From positions 2,294,001-2,358,000 of the forward strand of contig OZ252011.1 of NCBI GenBank assembly GCA_965247355.1: a stretch of DNA of 64,000 nt, written 5' to 3'. The notes below the pieces were generated by a model. It ran no database searches, was not told the DNA's origin, and was given only the letters and a program-made list of their open reading frames with translations. The position numbers were made by a program, and so were the translations under genes. This document shows positions 41,159 to 49,350 of the stretch, piece after piece (the stretch's first letter is position 1; each line of letters starts with the position of its first letter). Source of the DNA: RHLJ01 sp965247355. GTDB lineage: Bacteria > Bacteroidota > Rhodothermia > Balneolales > Balneolaceae.

Positions 41159-42445
41159 ATGAGTTTTATCGAAGATATTAATGCCAGACAAATCATTGAC
41201 TCGCGCGGAAATCCAACTGTAGAAGTTGATGTTATTCTCGATTCTGGTGCAATGGGACGTGCAGCCGTTCCTTCTGGTGCCTCTACCGGAGAACATGAAG
41301 CTGTTGAATTAAGGGACGGCGACAAAGATGTCTTTTTAGGGAAAGGAGTCACACAAGCTGTTGAAAACGTAAATACAATTATTGCTTCTGAGCTTGAAGG
41401 ACTACCGGTATACAATCAAACCGAGTTAGATTCACTTCTTTTAGAAATAGACGGCACTCCTAATAAAGGCAAGCTTGGAGCTAATGCTATTCTGGGTGTT
41501 TCTTTAGCATGTGCAAAAGCCGCAGCGAGTGAATTAGGAATGCCGCTTTGGAGATATGTTGGGGGAGTAAATTCCAAAGTAATGCCAGTACCCATGATGA
41601 ATATTATTAACGGAGGCTCTCATGCTGATAATAGTGTAGATCTTCAGGAGTTCATGATTATGCCTGCAGGAGCGGAATCATTTTCACATGCTCTTCAAAT
41701 AGGAGCTGAAGTATTCCATACACTGAAAAAAGTTTTAAGTGAGAAAGGCTATAGTACAGCAGTTGGTGATGAAGGTGGATTTGCGCCCAACCTTAAATCA
41801 AATGAAGAAGCACTTGAAGTAATCATGTCTGCTATTGAAAAAGCAGGTTATACTCCAAAAGATGACGTTCTAATCGCACTTGACCCTGCATCGTCTGAGT
41901 TCTACAATAAAGAATCTGGTTTGTATGAATTTAAATGGAGCGATGGGTCTAAAAAAGACACTGATGCTATGGTTGAATTTTGGGCTAATTGGGCAGATAA
42001 ATATCCTATTATTTCTATTGAAGACGGTATGGCTGAAGATGACTGGGACGCATGGAAACAACTTACTGAAGCCATTGGAGACAAGGTACAGTTAGTTGGT
42101 GATGATCTGTTTGTAACCAATACTGAACGACTTGCTACAGGAATTGAAAAAGGTATAGCAAACTCTATTCTTATAAAAGTAAACCAGATCGGAACTCTTA
42201 CTGAGACTCTTGATGCCATAGAAATGGCTCATAAAAATAGCTATACTGCTGTTATCTCACATCGTTCTGGTGAGACTGAAGATGTAACTATTGCTGATTT
42301 ATCAGTAGCCACTAATGCAGGTCAAATCAAAACAGGCTCTATGAGTAGAACTGATCGTATTGCAAAGTATAATCAGTTGTTACGAATTGAAGAGGAATTA
42401 GGTGATTCAGCCATTTTCTTAGGTCATGACGCCTTCGGTCTATAA
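41159..42445 (+). CDS. eno: enolase
   Basis: Converts 2-phosphoglycerate to phosphoenolpyruvate in glycolysis. Begins MSFIEDINARQIIDSRGNPT, with VPSGASTGEHEAVELRDGDK (flexible loop), GDEGGFAPNL, LIALDPASSEFY and ISIEDGMAEDDWDAW (Mg ligands), ILIKVNQIGTLTETL and ISHRSGETEDVTIADLSVAT. 428 residues is normal. GGAG lies 9 bases upstream of the ATG. A T-rich terminator follows. Confidence 0.97.
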   Translation: MSFIEDINARQIIDSRGNPTVEVDVILDSGAMGRAAVPSGASTGEHEAVELRDGDKDVFLGKGVTQAVENVNTIIASELEGLPVYNQTELDSLLLEIDGTPNKGKLGANAILGVSLACAKAAASELGMPLWRYVGGVNSKVMPVPMMNIINGGSHADNSVDLQEFMIMPAGAESFSHALQIGAEVFHTLKKVLSEKGYSTAVGDEGGFAPNLKSNEEALEVIMSAIEKAGYTPKDDVLIALDPASSEFYNKESGLYEFKWSDGSKKDTDAMVEFWANWADKYPIISIEDGMAEDDWDAWKQLTEAIGDKVQLVGDDLFVTNTERLATGIEKGIANSILIKVNQIGTLTETLDAIEMAHKNSYTAVISHRSGETEDVTIADLSVATNAGQIKTGSMSRTDRIAKYNQLLRIEEELGDSAIFLGHDAFGL

Positions 42446-42466
42446 TTTTTATCTTCTTATACAGTT

Positions 42467-42500
42467 AAAAGCCCTGAAGAATAATATTCAGGGCTTTTTT
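42467..42500 (+). terminator. rho-independent terminator after eno
   Basis: AAAAGCCCTGAA and TTCAGGGCTTTT form a 12-base stem across a 9-base loop, followed by a T run to 42500. Confidence 0.9.
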
Positions 42501-42540
42501 ATATCATCCAATTAAGATTATCTATTTCTATATTATTAAA

Positions 42541-44241
42541 ATGTTTAAAAGAATTACCTCCCTTTTTGTATTAGTACTATTTGTTGGAATTCAAGATGGG
42601 CTTTCCCAAGCCTCATTAGTTCCAGTCTATCATCAAGTGTATGACTGGATGCATTATCAACGAGTTCGCGGAAATGCCCCACTTTATAATTACGAAGCTC
42701 TGCCATTAACCAGAGGACAAATCACTTCCATATTATCACAAATAGATGAGGGGAAACTAAATAAAGGCGACCAGCATGTCAGACATAGTTATCTGAGAGA
42801 GTTTTCTGTTGATAGCTTAAAAAAATATGAATCGAATTCTTTTATTCAGGGTTCTGATAAATTTTATAATCGCGGAAAAGACCTTCTCTTTTCTGATGAA
42901 GAACCTCATCTCTATGTGTGGGATGAAGAAAATGCTACCATTGCTTTTGACTGGTTTCCGGGGCGCGGTGCTGTCTTTGTTGAAGATGGTGATATAAATT
43001 ATTCCGCCCCTTATTACACTATTGGTGGAGTAAGGTCTTATGGGACATTTTCAAATACAATTGGTTACCATTATGAACAATGGCGTGCTGTTCAAGTTGG
43101 TGATACTGAAGCTTTTCTGTACCTACCTTTTCTTACCAGAAATTATAAAGCATTGAGAGAGTTAAATATTAACAAACATCATTTAAACACTTCTGCAGGT
43201 TTTCATAAAGGATATTGGTCTGTACATATTGGAAGAGGAATGCTCAAATATGGTGTTGGACAGCGTAATAATTTAGTTTACTCCAGAGAGAGCATTCCAT
43301 TTGACTGGGTACGCCTGAATATTAACTCAAAGTATATTAAGTACTCATTGATTCATGGATTCTTATCCTGGGATAATAGACCCAGAAGAGAGGTAGAAGG
43401 ATTTGATGGTTTATACACAAGAACCTCTCCTAACAGATTCACTGTTCACCAACGAATTCAATTCCAACCTGCTGAATGGATTTCATTCAGCTTCTACGAA
43501 CTTATCAATTATAGCAACAGGAAAATTGAGTTGGCTTACATAAACCCTGTCAATCGGTTATCTATAATGGAATGGGAGTTACAGGATCAGGATAATGGTT
43601 TTGCTGGCTTTGAAGGAATCCTAAGACCTTTTGATGGTTTAGAATTATTTGGCGAGATTCTTATTGATGATTTAGGAGATGCCAAGGATTTATTCAGGTG
43701 GGAAGAAAAAAAGGCATCTAATAGCACCTTTGCGAGGTATTTGGGCTTTAATTATGCTCTTAAAACAGGTACCGTTCTAAGTTCCAGTTATCAGAGAGTT
43801 GAACCCAGTATTTATGCTCATAAATTCCCACTAAATACACATGCTGAAAAAGGAATTGGGCTAGGTAGTCAGGTAGGACCTAATGGAGATGAACTATCTT
43901 TCCAAATTGAACAATGGCTCTCTCACCGAACAAGAGTTTTGATCCGCTATGACTACGACCGACATGGTTTGAACTATTTTGATAGTAATGGTGATTTTGT
44001 TGATGCTGGAGGAGATATAAATGACAGTTATTATATTGACCCAGACACCCAGCAAATAATACGGGCTACAGAATACTTAGAAGGTGATTTACACCGCTGG
44101 AACCGATTAACGGTTGAAGCAACCTATGAACCCTGGAGAGGGGTTAGGTTGAAAGGAGAATACTCGTTACGTTCAATGCTGGAAGGTGAACAACTAAATG
44201 ATCTTTCAATATTTAATTTTACGTTACAATTCGGTTATTAG
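42541..44241 (+). CDS. outer-membrane protein resembling the capsule-assembly Wzi family
   Basis: 566 residues with a signal peptide (FVLVLFVGIQDGLSQ). N-terminal helices with DWMHYQRVRGNAPLYNYEAL and PLTRGQITSILSQI are followed by a long strand-rich part, GYWSVHIGRGMLKYGVGQRN, WISFSFYELINYSNRKIELA, FAGFEGILRPFDGLELFGEI and the last strand FNFTLQFGY. Order and motifs resemble Wzi-type barrels, which bind capsule polysaccharide at the surface, but no decisive residue can be named. It overlaps nothing and ends one base before the amidohydrolase start, so the two are cotranscribed. Confidence 0.6.
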   Translation: MFKRITSLFVLVLFVGIQDGLSQASLVPVYHQVYDWMHYQRVRGNAPLYNYEALPLTRGQITSILSQIDEGKLNKGDQHVRHSYLREFSVDSLKKYESNSFIQGSDKFYNRGKDLLFSDEEPHLYVWDEENATIAFDWFPGRGAVFVEDGDINYSAPYYTIGGVRSYGTFSNTIGYHYEQWRAVQVGDTEAFLYLPFLTRNYKALRELNINKHHLNTSAGFHKGYWSVHIGRGMLKYGVGQRNNLVYSRESIPFDWVRLNINSKYIKYSLIHGFLSWDNRPRREVEGFDGLYTRTSPNRFTVHQRIQFQPAEWISFSFYELINYSNRKIELAYINPVNRLSIMEWELQDQDNGFAGFEGILRPFDGLELFGEILIDDLGDAKDLFRWEEKKASNSTFARYLGFNYALKTGTVLSSSYQRVEPSIYAHKFPLNTHAEKGIGLGSQVGPNGDELSFQIEQWLSHRTRVLIRYDYDRHGLNYFDSNGDFVDAGGDINDSYYIDPDTQQIIRATEYLEGDLHRWNRLTVEATYEPWRGVRLKGEYSLRSMLEGEQLNDLSIFNFTLQFGY

Positions 44242-44242
44242 T

Positions 44243-45361
44243 ATGAATCTTATAATCCTGTCTAAATGCTCACTTTTATTCATTTTCATTACTTTCTTAA
44301 GCAATTCTTTATTCGCTCAAGATTCTGAAATGACTATGGATTTTGAACGTTATAATCCCAAATCAACTCTTGTTGTACCAGGAAGTGAAATTACTTCAGC
44401 TAAATTTCCATTTATCGATGTCCATAGCCATCACTGGAGAATGGCTTCTCAGGATAATGCATTTATTGCGAAACAGATGGATAGCCTGAATATGCGTGTT
44501 GTGGTCAACTTGAGTGGTCGCTCTGGGGAAGCCCTTAAAGCAATGGTGGATGCTGCAAATGAACAGGCTCCCGGAAGATTTATAGTATTCGCTAACATCA
44601 ACTTTGACGGAATTGACGAACCTGATTGGACAGAAAGGACAGTGGATCAACTTGAAAAAGATTATGAAAATGGAGCCAGAGGTATAAAAATATTTAAAAA
44701 TCTCGGGCTAACGGTATTGGATTCAGAGGGAAATCGGGTACATACAGATGATGAAAGAATTGACCCTGTTTGGGCGAAAGCTGGAGAGTTGGGTATTCCT
44801 GTGTTAATCCATACTGGTGAACCTGCAGTCTTTTGGGAGCCCATAGATGAGCATAACGAACGATGGTTGGAAATGAAGCAATTCCCAAATCGCCATAGAG
44901 GTGATACTACCCGATTCCCTAGCTGGGAAGTAGTGATGAGCGAGCAATGGAATCTATTTCGAAAACATCCTGAGACTACATTTATAAACGCGCACTTTGG
45001 CTGGATGGCAAATGATCTGGATAGACTTGGAAAACACTTGGATGAATTTCCGAATGTATATACCGAAATAGCTGCAATTATAGCAGAGTTAGGTCGGCAA
45101 CCGAGATTTGCAAAAGAGTTCTTTATAAAATATCAGGATCGGCTTTTGTTTGGAAAAGATACATATAGACCAGAAGAATATTATACATATTTCAGAGTAT
45201 TAGAAAGCGATGATGAATACTTCGACTATTTCAGAAAACGACATGCATTCTGGAAAATGTATGGGCTTGACTTGCCTGATGAAGTTCTCAAAAAAGTATA
45301 CTATAAAAATGCTTTAAAGATTATCCCTGGCATTGACGCTTCCCTCTTTCCATCAGACTAG
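44243..45361 (+). CDS. exported amidohydrolase-2 family protein
   Basis: 372 residues from the ATG giving the signal peptide NLIILSKCSLLFIFITFLSN; a start 45 bases earlier would run into the preceding gene. The metal-binding motif is FIDVHSHHWRM, followed by ARGIKIFKNLGLTV, PVLIHTGEPAVFWEP, TFINAHFGWMAND and DRLLFGKDTYRP, the amidohydrolase_2 (ACMSD-like) pattern. Export to the periplasm is unusual for the family. Substrate unknown. Confidence 0.85.
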   Translation: MNLIILSKCSLLFIFITFLSNSLFAQDSEMTMDFERYNPKSTLVVPGSEITSAKFPFIDVHSHHWRMASQDNAFIAKQMDSLNMRVVVNLSGRSGEALKAMVDAANEQAPGRFIVFANINFDGIDEPDWTERTVDQLEKDYENGARGIKIFKNLGLTVLDSEGNRVHTDDERIDPVWAKAGELGIPVLIHTGEPAVFWEPIDEHNERWLEMKQFPNRHRGDTTRFPSWEVVMSEQWNLFRKHPETTFINAHFGWMANDLDRLGKHLDEFPNVYTEIAAIIAELGRQPRFAKEFFIKYQDRLLFGKDTYRPEEYYTYFRVLESDDEYFDYFRKRHAFWKMYGLDLPDEVLKKVYYKNALKIIPGIDASLFPSD

Positions 45362-45480
45362 TCTAAATATAGTTGCTTGAAATGAATTATTTCCCGAGAA
45401 GTATTTGTTAAACTCTCGTTATAACTTGACAGATAAAATTATATAACTTGTATTAATTACTAATTCTTAAACTTTCTACT

Positions 45481-46026
45481 ATGAAAACTTTTCTTAAAAT
45501 TGGAGTTCTTGCGGTTTTTGCTCTCCTGCTTACTTCTGAACTTACTTTTGCTCAGGAACGGGGCAGCGGTGTTCGCCCAAGCCCTAATGCTGCTAACAGC
45601 CAAAATATTGGCGCTACTGTTGTTAGCGTAACCTATGGACGCCCAGCACTTAAAGGCAGAACATACTTTGCGGACGGCTCCCAGCTTGCACCTCTGGGCC
45701 GTGTTTGGAGAACAGGAGCAAATGAATCCACTGCAATTACTTTCTCAACAGACGTTATGTTCGGTGATCAGGAAGTTCCTGCAGGCACATATTCACTGTA
45801 TACCATTCCGGGTGAAGAAGAATGGACTATCATCATAAACGAGAAACTTTCCTGGGGAACTCAATATGACGAATCGATGGATGTTGCCAGAACAACTGCA
45901 GCCGTTGGAGAAGGTTCCAATCTTGAATGGTTCGAAATTTATTTTGACACCCTTTCCGCTGAAAAAGCACATTTAAATTTACATTGGGGAACAACCAAAG
46001 TTGCTGTGCCTATTACTGTAGAATAG
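45481..46026 (+). CDS. DUF2911-domain exported protein
   Basis: 181 residues with a signal peptide (IGVLAVFALLLTSELTFAQ). The mature part is the DUF2911 domain: VRPSPNAANSQNIGATVVSV, TYGRPALKGRTYF, PLGRVWRTGANESTAITFST, VPAGTYSLYTIPG and WTIIINEKLSWGTQYDES. This family of periplasmic proteins is widespread in Bacteroidota without a known function. Solitary gene ended by a strong terminator. Confidence 0.88.
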   Translation: MKTFLKIGVLAVFALLLTSELTFAQERGSGVRPSPNAANSQNIGATVVSVTYGRPALKGRTYFADGSQLAPLGRVWRTGANESTAITFSTDVMFGDQEVPAGTYSLYTIPGEEEWTIIINEKLSWGTQYDESMDVARTTAAVGEGSNLEWFEIYFDTLSAEKAHLNLHWGTTKVAVPITVE

Positions 46027-46052
46027 ATACTCACAGCGTTATAAAATCAAGG

Positions 46053-46079
46053 AGGCGATCAATTATGGTCGCCTTTTTT
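46053..46079 (+). terminator. terminator after DUF2911 gene
   Basis: AGGCGA (46053-46058) pairs with TCGCCT (46069-46074) and T6 ends at 46079. Confidence 0.8.
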
Positions 46080-46094
46080 GTTTAAGAATAGAAA

Positions 46095-46184
46095 ATAAAA
46101 AAAGCTTGATGCTCGGTGGGTAAGTTTCCTATTATAAATAGTTGGTCATCTATGTTATATATTAGGGCTTGAGCATCAAGCTTT
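46095..46184 (-). terminator. long-loop terminator after the LytTR operon
   Basis: Perfect 14-base arms GAGCATCAAGCTTT (46171-46184) and AAAGCTTGATGCTC (46101-46114) close a 56-base loop, followed on the minus strand by a T run at 46104-46098. It should end the LytTR transcript and may leave a stable 3' fragment. Confidence 0.7.
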
Positions 46185-46252
46185 GATCAAATATAACAGG
46201 CTTAATTAATGGTATATAATAAATGTGATGACCCGCTATATATTGGTATGAA

Positions 46253-47002
46253 TTACAAATTTTTGATTAGTGACTTATAATTACGACTCATTTTCAGGTC
46301 CGTTCCATTTTTTAAAATCACTTTATAGTCCCCATAACTCCATTCCTCTATACGTTCTACATAATTTAGATTTACAATGGTAGAACGATGAATCTGATAA
46401 AAAACATCTTCCTCTAAACGGTTAACTAACCCACTCATCGTACTTCTAAGAAGATGCTTTTTATTCTCCGTAATTATGTTCACATAATTCCCAGCTGCCT
46501 CAATCCATAAAACTTCCTCAGCCCTCACTAAATAAATATTTGAGCCATTCTTTATTACGAAACGTTCAATATGATCTTCTTTTAGCGATTCAGAATTTAG
46601 TAATCTATTGAGTTTCTCTCTCATTTTCTGGTCATCATAAGACTCAAGTGCCGCTTTCGCTTTAGTTACTGCCTTTTTAAGCCTTTCCTTATCAAACGGT
46701 TTATGAATATAATCGAGCGCATTTACTTCAAAAGCCTTAACAGCATATTCACTAAAAGCCGTAACAAATATTACGAATGGCATATTATCCACTTCCATAT
46801 TCGAAATCACATCAAAACCGCCTAATTCAGGCATTTCGATATCAAGAAAAACCAAGGCTGGCTTTTTTTTTTCTATTGTTTTGATAGCCTCAATACCGTT
46901 TTTACACTCACCTATTAATTCGATACCATCAAGTTCTTTAAGCATTAAACTTAATCGTTCTCTGGCGTGTTTCTCGTCATCAACTAATAGTGTTTTAATC
47001 AT
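46253..47002 (-). CDS. LytTR-family response regulator
   Basis: 249 residues. Receiver domain: LLVDDEKHARERLSLMLKEL, phospho-acceptor Asp54 in LVFLDIEMPELGGFDV, and the switch block FVIFVTAFSEYAVKAFEVNA with DYIHKPF. The C-terminal LytTR DNA-binding domain (about 145-249) has VLWIEAAGNYVNIITENKKH, FYQIHRSTIVNLNYVERIEE and LKMSRNYKSLIK. It overlaps the upstream kinase stop by 8 bases, so it is the output of the LytS-like kinase. Its targets are unknown. Confidence 0.95.
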   Translation of the reverse strand: MIKTLLVDDEKHARERLSLMLKELDGIELIGECKNGIEAIKTIEKKKPALVFLDIEMPELGGFDVISNMEVDNMPFVIFVTAFSEYAVKAFEVNALDYIHKPFDKERLKKAVTKAKAALESYDDQKMREKLNRLLNSESLKEDHIERFVIKNGSNIYLVRAEEVLWIEAAGNYVNIITENKKHLLRSTMSGLVNRLEEDVFYQIHRSTIVNLNYVERIEEWSYGDYKVILKNGTDLKMSRNYKSLIKNL

Positions 47003-48128
47003 AATTGGTTAGGTATTTCTTTGGAATTAGTATCGAAGACTTAAAACCTTTGTTCTCAAAAGCATTTAAATCAAGAAAAGCATGGTCTCCGAAATAAAGT
47101 TTTAGTCGTTCATCAATGTTTCTGAGACCTATACTCCAATTCATCTTCTCAGGTTTCTTTTTTATTCCTTCTGCATTATCTGAAACTTCAATGATAAGAA
47201 AATCGCCTCTAAACCTTGAAGAAATCAAAATTGTACATTTCCCAATTGACTTACCAACCCCGTGTTTAATTGAGTTTTCAACCAGAGGCTGAATCAAATA
47301 ACATGGGATTTGAATCTCTTTGGTTTCCTCTTCTATTTCAAACTCAACAGATAAACGATCACTAAATCTTGCTTTCTCGATATCGAGATATTTTTTTAAG
47401 AATATAGCTTCCTCTTTGAGTGTACATTCGTTTGGGCGGTTCTGGTCAAACGTACTTTTGATTAAATCTTCGAGCTGAGTGACCGTCTTCACCGCTTTCT
47501 TAGGGTCTGTGTGAATCAAGTGGTCAACCATATTCAATGTATTAAATAAGAAATGAGGTTTCAGTTGTGCCTTTAATGTTGATAATGTAGCCTTTGATAG
47601 CTGAGATTCTAGTGCATTTGTTTTATCTACCAAAGATGAAACCTTAGCATAATAAGTTCCTACTCCTGATAGAATTGAAATCCCCCAATAAAGTAAAAAT
47701 GAGGTTGACCCAACAAGCAGAAACTGCCTCCTCACCATAAATAAAATTCTATCCAGCGATTCATCGAACATATAATAACCTGCAATATGTAGTAAAATGA
47801 ATTGTACGATAAATGTGCATATAGCTACATAAATCAAACTGGTTAACAGGTGAATCAGAACATTACCCCAATACTCTAAAAGTGAAAGCCGTGTTGAAAA
47901 CCATATTAGAAAAGGAAATGAAACAACCGGTACAAAAAAGGTGACAAGAGATCTTATAAACACATACCTCACTGAATTGTCGTAGAAATCCATTCGATAT
48001 TTATAGTTTACAATAAACATCAGAACAAAGAGAACCCCTGTCACCAGCAATAATGCTTTTTTGAAATCATTATATTTTAATGTGCTACTAAGTGACACTG
48101 GTTTCTTCTTTTTCAGTTTTAGATTCAA
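46995..48128 (-). CDS. LytS/YehU-type sensor histidine kinase
   Basis: 377 residues: about four membrane helices (25-165), then a His_kinase domain with ALKAQLKPHFLFNTLNMVDH (acceptor His192), and an ATPase with CYLIQPLVENSIKHGVGKS (N-box) and IGLRNIDERLKLYF (G-box). There is no separate sensor domain, so sensing is probably by the membrane part. The ATG at 48128 overlaps the preceding gene by 41 bases; a GTG at 48095 is an alternative start that overlaps only slightly. Coupled to the LytTR regulator downstream. Confidence 0.93.
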   Translation of the reverse strand: MNLKLKKKKPVSLSSTLKYNDFKKALLLVTGVLFVLMFIVNYKYRMDFYDNSVRYVFIRSLVTFFVPVVSFPFLIWFSTRLSLLEYWGNVLIHLLTSLIYVAICTFIVQFILLHIAGYYMFDESLDRILFMVRRQFLLVGSTSFLLYWGISILSGVGTYYAKVSSLVDKTNALESQLSKATLSTLKAQLKPHFLFNTLNMVDHLIHTDPKKAVKTVTQLEDLIKSTFDQNRPNECTLKEEAIFLKKYLDIEKARFSDRLSVEFEIEEETKEIQIPCYLIQPLVENSIKHGVGKSIGKCTILISSRFRGDFLIIEVSDNAEGIKKKPEKMNWSIGLRNIDERLKLYFGDHAFLDLNAFENKGFKSSILIPKKYLTNYD

Positions 48129-49179
48129 GTTCCAATACCAAAACTGACCCTCTTATGTATGGATTAAATGAAAATACTCCATCAGGTAATCCTCCCAACA
48201 ATTCATTGATACCGTGAATCAGCGAACTAATTTTGAGTGACTTTATTAGAGCATCTCCATTACGCACCCCAACAAACTCGATCACTTCTATTAGTTCATG
48301 CTTCTCTGTTTTACGGACAGTAAAATTAATTTTCTGGATTTCATTTAAATGCTTTTCGTACTTACCAAAAAGCAGATCTTCGAAAAGAGGAATCAATAAA
48401 ATGAGTGAGGGAACTCTTTCATTTAGTAAGTCGGAAGGAATTTCTACACTGGCATCAACCATATGTCCTTTCCTGAGTATCAGGAGTTCTACATATTTTT
48501 TAAAAAAAACAGATTCATCAGAAAGCTTTGCTTGCTCGTTCTCAATATTGTCAACCAGCTTTCTCAATATTCCAGCCATCAAAATAACCATTTGAGAAGC
48601 TAATTCAGGATGGGTTTCTGCCTTTTCGCGAATAAACCCCAAATTTGGATATATGATTTCGGGATTCATTTTCAATTCGATCTCTTTCAATCTGGCTTTC
48701 TGCAGTTTTAGATTCAGCTCAGACTGCTTCACAATAATATTTTTTTGCTCTCTGATTTTTATTAGTCCACTAACCAGCCCTACAATAATCACATAAATCA
48801 GAAAGCGCATCTCCAAAAAAGCTACAAAATCATTGAGTGATTGCTCCAGTGTATATGTCCGGTCAAAGAAAAAAAGACTTATATAGGGTTGCCAAAATGA
48901 ATGGATAATAAATATGGTTAACGCAATTAATACATGCTTAAAAATGGTTTTATAAGATAGCGTAGTAAATAGATCCGGGTATTTTTTCCCAAGCCATATA
49001 ATCACCACCATTGCAACACCGACAGGAATAAAAGCAACACATTCAACAAAGAATATATAACCGAATCCAAAATCCAAAGAATCAATTCTTGCAATAACCA
49101 GGCTGGTCAGTACAGCATGGTATAGGGTGAAAATAAACACCGTAATTGCGGGTATAATATAATCGAGACGATTTATCAA
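48088..49179 (-). CDS. degenerate LytS-like membrane protein (predicted pseudokinase)
   Basis: 363 residues with the same layout as the next gene: four to five membrane helices (8-150) and a cytoplasmic region aligned to the His_kinase domain. In place of LKPHFLFN it has LKMNPEIIYPN, so the acceptor histidine is Glu174. The N-box and glycine-rich motifs cannot be found; the corresponding stretch is PSLILLIPLFEDLLFGKYEK. It cannot be an active kinase of this family as read. Position and overlap with the active kinase suggest a partner that modulates it. Confidence 0.75.
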   Translation of the reverse strand: MINRLDYIIPAITVFIFTLYHAVLTSLVIARIDSLDFGFGYIFFVECVAFIPVGVAMVVIIWLGKKYPDLFTTLSYKTIFKHVLIALTIFIIHSFWQPYISLFFFDRTYTLEQSLNDFVAFLEMRFLIYVIIVGLVSGLIKIREQKNIIVKQSELNLKLQKARLKEIELKMNPEIIYPNLGFIREKAETHPELASQMVILMAGILRKLVDNIENEQAKLSDESVFFKKYVELLILRKGHMVDASVEIPSDLLNERVPSLILLIPLFEDLLFGKYEKHLNEIQKINFTVRKTEKHELIEVIEFVGVRNGDALIKSLKISSLIHGINELLGGLPDGVFSFNPYIRGSVLVLELESKTEKEETSVT

Positions 49180-49350
49180 AAGAGCATAGAAAACTTTAAT
49201 CAGGAAATATCGGAACTAATGGGGTAAATTGTGTTTTTTTGTGACGGAATGCTTCTACAGGAGTGTAAAGCGCTTTAGAATGGTTTTAGTATTTCCACTT
49301 AAAATGGAATTAATCGAGGTACTATAGTCATCATTTTGTACCTTTTATAC

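Noticed and set aside
44198..44242. Longer start for the amidohydrolase
   Set aside because: It would overlap the end of the preceding gene, and the ATG at 44243 directly gives a clear signal peptide.
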